Positions 54,848 through 64,000 of a stretch of DNA of 64,000 nt are shown here, piece by piece. The DNA comes from Vitrella brassicaformis (taxonomy: Eukaryota; Sar; Vitrellaceae). The DNA lies in the NCBI GenBank assembly GCA_001179505.1, contig CDMY01000718.1, forward strand, positions 124,001-188,000, read 5' to 3'. The position numbers were made by a program, and so were the translations under genes. Each line of letters opens with the position of its first letter. The stretch's first letter is position 1. The notes beneath the pieces were generated by a model. The model had not been told where the DNA came from and did no database searches. It saw only the letters and a program-made list of their open reading frames with translations.

Positions 54848-57286
54848 ATGGTGAGAGCGACCCTACCAGCGTCCAGCGATCGGATTGCACCCCTCCACTC
54901 ATGTCTTGTCCCATCGTCCGTGTGTGCAGTGGTGGCTTGGCAAGACTTGCCGCGTCCCTGGCTGCACGGAGAAGCACAAGGCGCACTTCTGCAAATGGTG
55001 CAAGAACCAGAACTCCAACCACTTCGCGCGTGACTGCTGGTATGGGCCCGGTGGGAAAATGGCAGCGAACAACAAGCACTCGGTAAGCGAACGCACTCGC
55101 AGACCTACACCGCATTACTATGTGAGTCATGCCGCTCTACGTGTTGCCTCCCATGTACGCTGTAGGCTTTGCCTCGCCAGTCGCCGGCCCATCACGGCTT
55201 ACCTGCCACCGTCAAGGCCATCCTCGCTCACCTCGCGACGGATCACGGCCGCGCCAAAGAGCCCAAGGACGTCATTCGTCTGCTGGGCTGGCTGCAGTCG
55301 GCCATGGGCGGCCAGGGGATCTCATCGACCAGCTTCCGTGGCGTGGAGAAGGTACTGACCTCCACCTTTATCAACGAGACGCTGCCCGTCCTGTGCGACG
55401 TCCTGTCCAAGAGCGACCTCAGCTTCCCCCTGCAGCCGCCATCCAGCCACTCACACAGCGGCACGGAGGCACACATGACTGCCCGCGAGTGCTTCGTCCT
55501 CATCGGTGCGGGATTCCTCTGTCTGCACAAGCACGGCCACTCGGGCAGCCTCAACTTCGACCGCCCCTTCGACAACCACACACCGTCTGGCAAGGCCAAG
55601 CTGCAGTGCTTCATCCACTACCTGGACACCATGGCGCGGGCAATCAAGGAGGGCAACACCGCCGAGACAGAGCGTATGGTCATCTTCCGAGCCCTGCATA
55701 GCCCTGCGGCGGGGCTTCAGGAGTGGGCGAGGTCGACAACCCCTCTGATGGACGTGCACTTGATGAATGGGAAGGATGCGTCCATCTTCGACTCGAAGGG
55801 CATCAGGGGCGACCTTGCCAATGCCCACATCGGTGGCGGGACGCTGGGAAATGGTACGCAGACACAAACAGGCACAGACACGCACTGATCCATGTGGACC
55901 TGTCTGTGCCTTGCTGCGTCTGTGTGAGTATTTCAGGTGCGGTGCAGGAAGAGATTTTGTTTTCCATCGAGCCGGAGTGCCTCGTCGCCCGCCACCTCTT
56001 CCCCAGAGCCATGCAGCCCACAGAGGCCTTCATGATCGTCGGCTCCAAGACGTTCAGCCGCACATCGGGATACGGCCGCGAGACCCTGCGCTTCGCCGGC
56101 TCGGCACACGACACCGCCACCATGAAACATACCAACGGCCATTCCGTCCTGGGCAAGACCGTTGTGGCCTTTGATGCGGTCAACTTCGGCAAGCACGGGG
56201 GCGATCAGCAGTACGACGAGAGGTGCGTGCTGCGGGAGCTTAACAAGGCACACACGGCATTCCATTGCAATGGCCTCACGATCGTCGGAGGACTGCCCTT
56301 CGCGACGGGTGAGTGAGGCACACACAGAATGGCCATCGCTTCTTGTCTGCACACCTGCGTCGATTCGTGTGTCTGCGTGTGTGTCTGTCCAGGCAATTGG
56401 GGCTGCGGTGTGTTTGGTGGCGATCCCCAGTGGAAGTTTCTTATCCAGTGGTGCGCTGCCAGTCGGGCGGGTCGACGGCTGCACTACTACCCAAGAGACG
56501 AGAAGAGCCTCGTGGGCTCCAAGAACTTCATGCACGACCTGAAGAACGCTGGGTGCTCCACGGTGGGCCATTTGGTGCAGCTGATGTGCGATGGGCGCAC
56601 ACGTGGGGCGATCGGGCGTCGCGTGTCGGCCTTCGATGCCATCAGAGGAGCCCTCGCACAACAAACCAGACCAGCCTCTCGACAGATGGTACACCTACCA
56701 CCCTGCACACCTGTCGCCGTGTATCACCGTGGATGCTTTGGTGTGCGTGTGTGTGTGTGTCGCAGTCCCACAGTCTACCCCCCCGCAGGCAGCAGCCACG
56801 CAAACGCACACTGAGCAACTCGCCGCCAGCGCCACCCACGAGACGACACCACGGTGGGATAATCGACACCAACAAAGCGGAAGCCAAGGAAAGGGAGACG
56901 ACACTGCTCGCGTCTGCACAGAAGAGTGGCGACAGCAAGTAAGCACCCACAGAGACGCACACACCGCAGAGAGGGGAGCGAACGGATCCTGGCCGTGTCT
57001 GTGTGCCTATGGTGGTGGTGTCAGGATCGATCACATTTTCCAGTACGTACCGGTGAAGCGCACTCGTCCCTCTGAGGTGTTGCTGGCCGGATCCTTCGAC
57101 GGCTGGCACGGCCGCTACCCGATGTTCTGGTCTGCCGAGCACAACTCCTTCGTGCTGCCCATGCCGCTGCCTGCCGGCAGACACATGTACAAGTTCATCG
57201 TCGATGGCGTCTGGACGTGTGCGGGCCGGCAGCCAAGTGCTCGAGATTCGTCTAACAATCTCAACAATGTGGTGAACGTCGGATAG
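54848..57286 (+). CDS. PARG: poly(ADP-ribose) glycohydrolase with zinc module and C-terminal CBM48, copy 2, about 648 aa
   Basis: Seven coding exons join in phase: 54848-54850 (ATG alone, rest of exon untranslated), 54930-55082, 55166-55853, 55937-56308, 56393-56688, 56766-56938 and 57025-57286. One zinc module (CRVPGCTEKH, FCKWCKNQNSNHFARDC) at about residues 8-38; the second module and RS stretch of copy 1 are missing. The catalytic region carries the canonical GGGTLGNGAVQEE (E286, E287), SGYGRETLRF, VVAFDAVNFGKHGGDQQY and NWGCGVFGGDP. The linker is shorter and basic, with KRTLSNSPPAPPTRRHHGG. The CBM48 end reads VLLAGSFDGW, PAGRHMYKFIVDGVW and NNLNNVVNVG. Introns interrupt the catalytic domain at the same places as copy 1. 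Retention of every PARG motif argues for activity; this copy is closer to the consensus than copy 1. Confidence 0.88.
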
Positions 57287-57671
57287 ACAGACACACTGAC
57301 AGACATGGAGGGAGGGATGGGCTGGTGTAGTGAGGCGATCGGCTCTGCGTGGGCTTCTACTCGTCACTTTCTAATGCAAAGACTTTGGTTAGGTCCACGC
57401 GTGTGTGTGTGTGTGTGTGTGTGTGTTTGTGTCGTGTGTAAGGGAGTTTGGTCAACGCCTGTCTGCTGATCGTCAAGGAAGTCTGTACGATGCTGTTTTG
57501 CTTTGTTTTTGCTGCGCCTTCCCACGTGATGTTTGCAAATGTCCGTTTGAAAGACACAGTGTATGAAAGCTCTTCCTTCCTCGACAAGGCAAGTCGCATC
57601 AGTGCTATTCCGACAGTCACACTATCTGGCACAAGTACGAATGACAAGCGTGGGGAAGATAGAGAAGAGCA
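57287..57671. other. 3' spacer with GT microsatellite
   Basis: Convergent spacer between PARG copy 2 and the TLDc gene, with a (GT)n tract near 57400. No gene. Confidence 0.4.
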
Positions 57672-58837
57672 TCAATCAAGTCCCACGACCGTCAGCACCT
57701 CCACGTCACTGGCACTAAAATCTCGATGGCCACCGAACACTGCACACGCAGCAGGCCCCCTCGCCCCTTGATAGCCATCAGGCACATAACTCATCTCGAT
57801 GAAGTGCCGGCAGTAGCGCACGCAAGAATTCCCGCCGTCACGGCCCAAGCTTAGATCACTGATCGTCAGCGCTCCCGTGCCCTCGGGCGCCTCTATCCCA
57901 GCGACGCGCACGGTCTGCCCGCCGGGAATGCGAATCTTCATTGGGGCTTCGAAGTGGCCGGCGAGCGAGAAATGCCACCCGTCAGATTCGTATTCGCTGA
58001 CTCCCGTTGGATCCTGCGGCAACTTGATGCCTTCACTTGTATAGGCGCCGAACACGCAGCCGCCCGATTTGATGACGAGCACCAGCCCCTTAGCGTCGCC
58101 CACACACCGAATGAGGTCGAGGTATTGGCCGCCGTCAGTTCTGCAGCATGGCACACACTCGAACAGCAGATCAGAACAGAGCAGTCAGGTGTGTGTTCTC
58201 TGTTGTACGCGTATATGTACCTTCTGTCGTAGGAGGAGTGCCTATAGAGCCGCTTGAGCTCTCTGCCGTTCAGCCAGCTGCGAAGGGTATCGCGCTGCTC
58301 GTCTGTCAGGAACGACACAACGGCAGCGGCCTGCGGTACGGCCTTCCTCCGGACTCCACCACGAGCCCGCAGCTGCTTGACGATGCCACCGATATTTTCG
58401 GCCGTGGCCAGCATATTGCTCAATGTTTCCAATGCTGCTTCAGCAAAATCTAATGCAACCGAGATCATCTCCGCGACTTCCTCAACGATGCGCCGTCTTG
58501 TCGCGCCAGTCACCTTGTTGCGCGACCTTCTCATGATGAGCCGGCTGGGCAGCAGAGGGGCACAATGCTGGCTGTGTTGGGGATGGGCAAGGAACGCCAA
58601 CGCTGCGGTCGATGAGGCCAGCAGAGGGATAATGATGATCAGTGACGCCACGACGGATGGACTCATCGCCGGCAGAGATCGATGATGTCGCCTTGCGCGA
58701 TGAGTAAGAGTGCTGCTGGATGCCCCCATTTGTGCCGTTTCTGTCATCGTTTCAACTTCGCGATCGCCACGAATCGCGAGCTTGAGCTCGTGGCCTCCCC
58801 CTTTCTTCTCCTTCCCTTTCCTCTTTCCTGAAGCCAT
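57672..58837 (-). CDS. TLDc-domain membrane protein, about 361 aa
   Basis: Two exons join in phase: 58221-58837 and 57672-58140. The N-terminus is basic (MASGKRKGKEKKGGGH) and then has a hydrophobic anchor (SVVASLIIIIPLLASSTAAL). A helical middle (VEEVAEMISVALDFAEAALE, LSNMLATAENIGGIVKQL) precedes FLTDEQRDTLRSWL. The TLDc part reads KRLYRHSSYDRR, YLDLIRCVGDAKGLVLVIKS, CVFGAYTSEGIKL, DGWHFSLAG, then CRHFIEMSYVPDGYQG and CAVFGGHRDFSASDVEVLTV, matching the order of TLDc blocks (calcium- or oxidation-linked roles in other eukaryotes, mechanism not general). I used the ATG at 58837. Its last 135 bases are duplicated at 52839-52985. Confidence 0.78.
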
Positions 58838-58845
58838 TTGCACTT

Positions 58846-61258
58846 ATGGAGCTGTCGTTGTTCTCCCTCGGCCCTACAGCCTCGCTGCGCATTCTGCTCC
58901 TCCTGTCAACCAGCCACTCATCAGCTGCGGCATTTCACGGCTCACCGAGCGCCAACGTCACTGCAAGAGGCACGGCGCCAAAGGCCAGCGAAGGGCCGGT
59001 GAGAGGCTGCGAGACGGCCGGGCTGTACGGCTTCGACATGCCTTGGAAGGTGCGTGGTGACCAGCTGCGGCAGAGCGGCCTCATGGTTATGGAAGAGAAC
59101 TGGACAGGGGACGTCGAATCGTCTCTCATAAACGGGCCGTAAGGAAGATGAGAGTCACTTTGCAATGCTGGTTCACGGTTGGGTGGGTTGATGCAGGTCA
59201 TGGCTGCTGGGGGTTCTGGCACCAGCAAAACGGGCTGCGCCGGGTCAGTGGATGGAGTGAGACAGCTCGAGGTCCCGTTGTCGGTCTGTCTGTCTGTCTG
59301 TCTGGTTCTTTGCAGGCTGGTTTACACAGGGCGACTTTATCGCCTTCTATAACGATGACCCAGAACAGGCAGGCAAAACACACAGGGAAAAGAAACAGCA
59401 AATACACAGAGACATTGTTCTCGGCTGTTCATTTGACTCCCCCTCCTCTTGACAGAAGCCCGAGCACTTCCGTTTCCTTAAGTGTGACGAGCCAGTCGCC
59501 TCGAAGCCCACCCGCTATCCGCCAAGCTACATGAAGGCGTCGAAGGAGAGCGACTACCTCCTAGAGTTCGCATCATGGGACCCTTGCCGCAGAGAGCAGG
59601 TCAGCAGCAAGATAATGCGGGCAGAAAAGACCAGCGGTGTGCATTTGTCCGCGTGTGTGCGTGTGGCAGTATGATTATTGGTTGGGTATGGAAGAGCTGT
59701 ATAGCAGTGGTCAGCTGGAGGGCCTGCCGTATTGGGGTGTGTGCTACTGGGCGAGCGGCAGATCGGACACCGCCAACAGAGACCTCGGTACACGCAGAGA
59801 GACCCGTTGCAGCCCGCAGGGTAAATGTCGACGTCTCCTTTCGCTCTTCACAGGTCCCTGTCACTGCTGTGAGATGATCCTATCTGCGTGTCTCGAGTGC
59901 CTCTCGTGCTTCCGTCGCCCATCGCCGCCTAAGCAGGGCACCTTCAACACAAGAAGAGACAGCTGCATAAGGCGGAAACACAGTAATATATACACAAAGG
60001 GCCGGCAGCAGGAAAGAGAGGGCAATGGTTTCCTTTCTTGTTTCTTGCCAGTCGATCCTCGGACGAAGCGTCCATTTCCCAGCGATTGGTCGTGCCAGCT
60101 CTGTGGCGACTTCAAGCCCAACCAACCAGGTGGAAATGTGCCTCGCAGTCGATCATTGCGTGTGGCCGTATCCAATTTTGTCCAGGCTGTTTCAGTCTGG
60201 CTGAAAAGCTGCGAGAAAAGGTGGCTGAACAATCTTCCTTCCAATATTTGGTCTCATCTCTGCGTGTCTTCAGCTTCCGCCAGCCGCCCCGTCCCTTCCA
60301 GACGAAATGGGATTTGTCAAAGAGATCAGCTGCCAGCACATGTACGTGAGGCCGATTCCAACATGTGAATCCTTACAGACGGGTGACACCAAATGATGTC
60401 CATGTGTGTGCTTTCTAGGATAGAGGAGGACAGGATCATGTGCTCAATCCACACATTCAGACCCATGCAGCTGCTCACAGTACGCCGCTCCATCTGCATA
60501 AACAGATGCAGGGCCGTGGATTGTGTGCCCGTGTCGAGTACAGGTCCAGCAGTGGCGAAACACGAGCGACGCTGGCACAAATGAGACATCGTCTCATTCA
60601 TCATTCCTCGACAGAGAGGCATATAAGGCAGCCATTGACCAAGAAAGAAACAGCAAGGTTTCTCATGTCTCGATATTCACTTCAGGATTCATCCGCGAAA
60701 AGACAGGTGTCGCATGGCGACCTATCGGCGTTTCAGCCAGAGGGAGTAAGCTGTCCACCAAAACAAACGGATCAGCATGTCTTTCCTTGTGCAGGAGGGG
60801 AAGTATATAACGGTTGCCACAAGGCCAGACGCGGCAAGGAAGCTCAGATATGAACTCAGGTATGCAATTTGGTGGAGAAAAAGGCGCTTTGGCAGCCCTT
60901 GTCCCTGTCTGTCTGTCTGTCTGTGTTTGCATGTACTGTGTGTGATAGACTGAAGTTTTCCGAGTTCCACGAGGACGAGTGCGACCCGGCGTCGTCCGAC
61001 ACACCCAGCCACATTCATCTGCGGCTAGTCTTGCAGGTAGGGAGGCCCATCTGTTGTGGTGGTGTGTAATGGGCTGCATCGGTTGTGAGTCCGTGTCCGT
61101 GTGTGATAGGATGAGTGGGGATGGAGTGAGAGCGCAGAGGAGACCATACCCATGAGCGATGCAGCCAAGGACAAGGACAAAAAGCAGCCCTCCTTCTCTG
61201 CCATCAACGAAGCCATGCTCCAGTCAACAGCCGCACACATTTATGCGAGAAGAGAACT
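58846..61258 (+). CDS. unknown protein with N-terminal signal sequence, multi-exon
   Basis: The ATG opens LRILLLLSTSHSSAAAFHG, a likely signal peptide. Phased exons include 58846-59138, 59197-59243, 59316-59368 and from 59456 onward (KPEHFRFLKCDEPVASKPTR, YPPSYMKASKESDYLLEFAS). Further pieces: YDYWLGMEELYSSGQLEG, LPYWGVCYWASGRSD; VDPRTKRPFPSDWSCQLCGD; FRQPPRPFQTKWDLSKR; IEEDRIMCSIHTFRPMQLLT; FLDREAYKAAIDQERNSK; RLKFSEFHEDECDPASSDTP; and a final exon ending HIYARREL. The intron after 59368 begins GC, not GT. I do not recognise the family. A Cys pair in SCQLCGD hints at a small metal site. Gene limits are consistent, but several middle exon borders are approximate. Confidence 0.6.
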
Positions 61259-61261
61259 ATG

Positions 61262-61526
61262 AGCAGCGTGTTGGTGGTGTGGGCGTGAAGCGACAGGTGT
61301 TGTTGAGCGATTCACGAGGTACATGAACGCGTACATGAAGCTCTTGTCCTCATGCGTCATCCCACGTGCGATTGAAAACAGTTTTATGCACCCATCAGCC
61401 GGTCCCACCCACCGGCCCATCTCGCCATCGATAACCCAGCTGCATCAACATCAAAAACCCCCTCTGTGTCATCTTCTCTGTACACCACCACCGTCCAGCC
61501 AGCCACCGGCAGCCAGCTCTCATCAG
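61262..61526. other. convergent spacer
   Basis: No coding signal was seen; this is the 3' region of the genes on both sides. Confidence 0.3.
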
Positions 61527-61859
61527 TCAGTCGACATTGAAGGAAAAGTCAGGCTTCTTCTTCATCGCAGCCACCACCTGACACACAACACGACCGACAC
61601 ACACAACAGGCGCAGATGCATGCACGCTCGTCCTGTCCTTGTTGTACATCTGGTTCGTTCTTGGCATTGAACACGAAAATCAAGCCGATGAAGAGCAGGG
61701 GAGAGACCTGAATGCAACCCGCAACACACGCACGCACACACACAGGCACCCCCGCTCTCGGAGAATGGGTCACTTAGGACGGATCTGCGCACATCCATGT
61801 GTCGTGTTGTTACTCACCGCGAAGAGCAGCTTGACGATGAACCACAGGTACTCCAGCAT
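61527..61859 (-). CDS. small membrane protein, 50 aa, three exons
   Basis: Exons 61818-61859, 61648-61707 and 61527-61577 join exactly in phase with no leftover bases. The product has a continuous hydrophobic segment (YLWFIVKLLFAVSPLLFIG, LIFVF), an Asn/Lys/Glu hinge (NAKNEPD) and a basic tail (AAMKKKPDFSFNVD). The size and layout recall small ER or mitochondrial integral membrane subunits, but I cannot place it. It is too short for usual ORF detection; three consistent splice junctions are the main support. Confidence 0.55.
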
Positions 61860-62127
61860 CGCCTCGCCAGCAGCACGATGATGCAGGTGAGCCGTCACGG
61901 CGTCTTTTCGGCAGATGAAGGCTGTATAATGATCAAGCAGCCACGGAAAGACGCAGAGAGCCTCGTTTGTCGGTGAATCACACAAAAAGCTCGTCTGCCG
62001 ATCGGTTTCTGGGTGCCCTAAAATCTGCGAGCTTTGGTGCAGATCAGAAAGAGGGAGCTTCCCAGTTCCTTCCGTGGCTGCTTGATCATTAGGCAACCTT
62101 CATCTGCCAAAAACGCCATCTTCAACG
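61860..62127. other. divergent promoter region
   Basis: It lies between the 50-aa membrane protein (-) and SURF2 (+). No motif was identified. Confidence 0.35.
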
Positions 62128-63287
62128 ATGTCAGCAAAGGATGATGACCTGCTGGAGTTTGTGAGGCAGCATGAAGATCTGACCTATCTCGAGGACCGAG
62201 GGAAGATCAAATGCATCATCACTGACGTACGCGTGGCAGGAGACGAAGGACCACATCACACGCGAATGCCTTGTTTGTGTCATGGTCTGTTCGTCAGCAC
62301 GAGATGCCGCTGCGTCGTGATGTTGTAGATGCACATCTGAAGGCCAAGAAGTACCTTGCAGCCAAGAAGGGATGGCACCAGCACGACTACACCCAATACG
62401 AGCCGTACATCGTCCCACACAAGACCAACAAGTAGGCCAGCACACCCTGATCCACATGTCCGTCTGTGTGTGTCGTGCGTGTAGGTCAAAGCTCTACTGC
62501 ACGCTGACCGGTCACTCGCTGAATCGCAACCCCGATGAGGTGCAGCGAGAGGTCAACGGCCGCAGATACCGCAATGCACTCAAGGCATTCCAAGAACAGG
62601 AGGAGAAACAGCGGCGGAAGGACAGACGGAGGCAGGGTACGTCGCGCACATCCGTCCATCCATCCATCCATCCATCCATCTGCCAGATCTGAGTGGGGAT
62701 GGGCATGTGTGGCTGTCATGTCGTGCAGAGCGCCGTGAGGCTGCGGAGAGGCGGCGGGCTGAGGGAAAGGGCGATGATGTGGATTTGGACATGATGGACG
62801 AGGGTTCCGACAGCAACGATAGCGACGCTGACTCACAGGAGGATGAAGACCACGAAATGGGTGAGCTGAAGCGAAATGGAAGATGAGATGTGAGCCAGCC
62901 TGGATACACGCCTGTGTCATGTTTGCAGCTGACGGTGGCGATGAGGCTATGGAGGCCGCCAGCGATGAAGGTGCGGCGGCAGACGAGGATGGCGAGCCAC
63001 AGGAGGGATCAGCTGCCGCAGCCCAACCAGGTGCGCACATCATGTGGCAAGTACATCACGTCTTTCCATCTCACCTCTCTCTACTGTTTTTGCCTTCAGC
63101 AGCGCATCGACGGAGGCCAACTCGCCATCTGCTGGTGGAGAATGACGCCGATGTGCAATCGGCGAAACGGACGGTGCCTGTGGTGACAATGACTAAGCGG
63201 AAGGCGGGCACTACGAAGCAGCTGCAGAAGCTGCTAGAGATGAGATCACAGGGGGCTGCTGCTGGGTCGCAGACTGCCATGATGTGA
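62128..63287 (+). CDS. SURF2: SURF2 (surfeit locus protein 2), about 268 aa
   Basis: Six exons join in phase: 62128-62226, 62298-62431, 62485-62636, 62729-62860, 62929-63030 and 63100-63287. SURF2 landmarks follow in order: LLEFVRQHEDLTYLEDRGKI, KCIITDHEMPLRRDVVDAHL, DYTQYEPYIVPHKTNKSKLY, CTLTGHSLNRNPDEVQREVN, GRRYRNALKAF. A charged coiled stretch (QEQEEKQRRKDRRRQERREA) and an acidic low-complexity region follow, then a basic tail (TKRKAGTTKQLQKLLEM). Length is close to that of animal SURF2. Human SURF2 is nucleolar and associates with the 5S RNP in ribosome assembly; the N-terminal conservation suggests the same here. Confidence 0.9.
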
Positions 63288-63600
63288 TGGATGACTCCGT
63301 ATGTGCATGAGCAACTGATTTGGACACTATGTGTGGAAATACATTAACTCATAGCGCAACGGCAGGCAGAGTCTCGGTCTCTCATGAAATGAAGGACATT
63401 ACCCTACCCCCCTGCCGCAAAACAAAACTGTCCATTCGTAAATGCGCTCGGGAGCAATGACGCATCCTGACAAGGACGAGCTGCCATGTAAGAAAGAGAG
63501 AGAGAGAGAGAGATCACTCTCTCCTCGCCTCCATCAGCCAATGGATGGATCTCTCGCGTGCGTTGTTCGTTACCTCGTCCATTCACTGTGCTGCCTGCAG
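63288..63600. other. spacer and likely 5' end of the RCC1 gene
   Basis: It includes an (AG)n tract at 63494-63512. An ATG near 63542 could start the following gene, but the joining phase is unresolved. Confidence 0.35.
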
Positions 63601-64000
63601 GCGGCCACGAGGTGATTTTGTGGAGTTCCATCTTCGAGGATGCGTCGGCTCCCTTCCCCAGACCAGATGTGTTCAGATCGGCGCTCGAGATCCGCACTCT
63701 CGCGTGCGGCGAAACCGTAGCGGCATTCGTCACCAGTAAGGAGCTCTCCGACGGACGGCCGGGAACCCTCTGTTCTCATTGTGTGTAATGTCTGCAGGCG
63801 ATTATCGTTTGTATGCGATGGAGTGGGGACCGGGGCAGCCGCAGAACCTAGGTAGGCTTCAAAGCGCAGAGAAGAAAGCGGATGACTTAAGGGCGTGACT
63901 ACATTCGACTGTGTGTGCGTGTGTACAGAGGCGTGCAGCCCTCGGCTGATAGAGAGTTTGAAGACCAAGAAGGTGCTGCAGGTGGCCTGCGGACACAAAC
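63601..64000 (+). CDS. RCC1-repeat protein, 5' part (runs off right edge)
   Basis: Three exons are visible: 63601-63735, 63798-63851 and 63929 to the window end. The translation contains GHEVILWSSIFEDASAPFP, LEIRTLACGETVAAFVTS, DYRLYAMEWGPGQPQNL and KKVLQVACGHK. ACGETVAAF and VLQVACGHK are the recurring strands of RCC1 beta-propeller blades, and YAMEWGPGQ corresponds to the YAWGxGxxGQ segment between them. RCC1-like propellers act as Ran exchange factors or protein scaffolds; which one cannot be told from one to two blades. The 5' exon is not resolved and the 3' part lies outside the window. Confidence 0.7.

Noticed and set aside
1-64000. CRISPR arrays or bacterial operons
   Set aside because: Repeats are microsatellites or duplications without regular spacers; genes are intron-rich eukaryotic.

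Overview
The window is nuclear DNA from a protist. Genes lie on both strands, are cut into many short exons with GT-AG introns of about 40-100 bases (often ending in a gtgtgtgcag-like tract), and are separated by GC-rich spacers full of CA/GT microsatellites. Intron style, gene density, and a mix of conserved eukaryotic and unrecognisable genes fit a chromerid alveolate such as Vitrella; that assignment is inference from style and was not tested. Exon coordinates given below were derived by hand from splice sites and reading phase.

Layout. 0-1.1 kb: the 5' part of a fungal-type HIS4 histidine enzyme (-). 3.3-6.8 kb: a 1.1 kb duplicated non-coding segment, one copy enclosed by 29-base inverted arms. 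7.1-15.8 kb: a secreted Cys-rich protein ending in eight histidines, an acidic protein (-), and a 16-exon PH-membrane-START-START lipid-binding protein. 16.5-20.9 kb: a 2 kb tandem duplication carrying two membrane-protein paralogs (-) and one intact plus one truncated small membrane gene (+). 21.2-24.5 kb: two tiny zinc-module ADP-ribosyltransferase (ART)-like genes, a tRNA-like sequence and a decayed HemK/PrmC gene. 25-27 kb: an unknown gene. 28-32.7 kb: repeat-rich spacer with a 300-base assembly gap. 33-37.8 kb: a low-complexity nuclear protein with CENP-B-like HTH and C2H2-like segments. 38.9-46.9 kb: an unknown gene, a CCCH-NYN ribonuclease-like gene and a secreted Cys-rich gene.

47.2-57.3 kb holds the most striking content: a third, larger ART-like gene head-to-head with a poly(ADP-ribose) glycohydrolase (PARG) gene, followed by a second PARG. 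Both PARGs end in an AMPK-type glycogen-binding module (CBM48). The ARTs and the PARGs carry the same C-x4-C-x3-H ... C-x2-C-x6-H-x4-C zinc module. Candidate writers and erasers of ADP-ribosylation are therefore physically linked and share one accessory domain. The PARG block was tandemly duplicated with the end of a TLDc gene; a J-domain membrane protein sits between the copies.

58.8-64 kb: an unknown secreted multi-exon gene, a 50-residue membrane protein (-), SURF2, and the start of an RCC1-repeat gene cut by the window edge.
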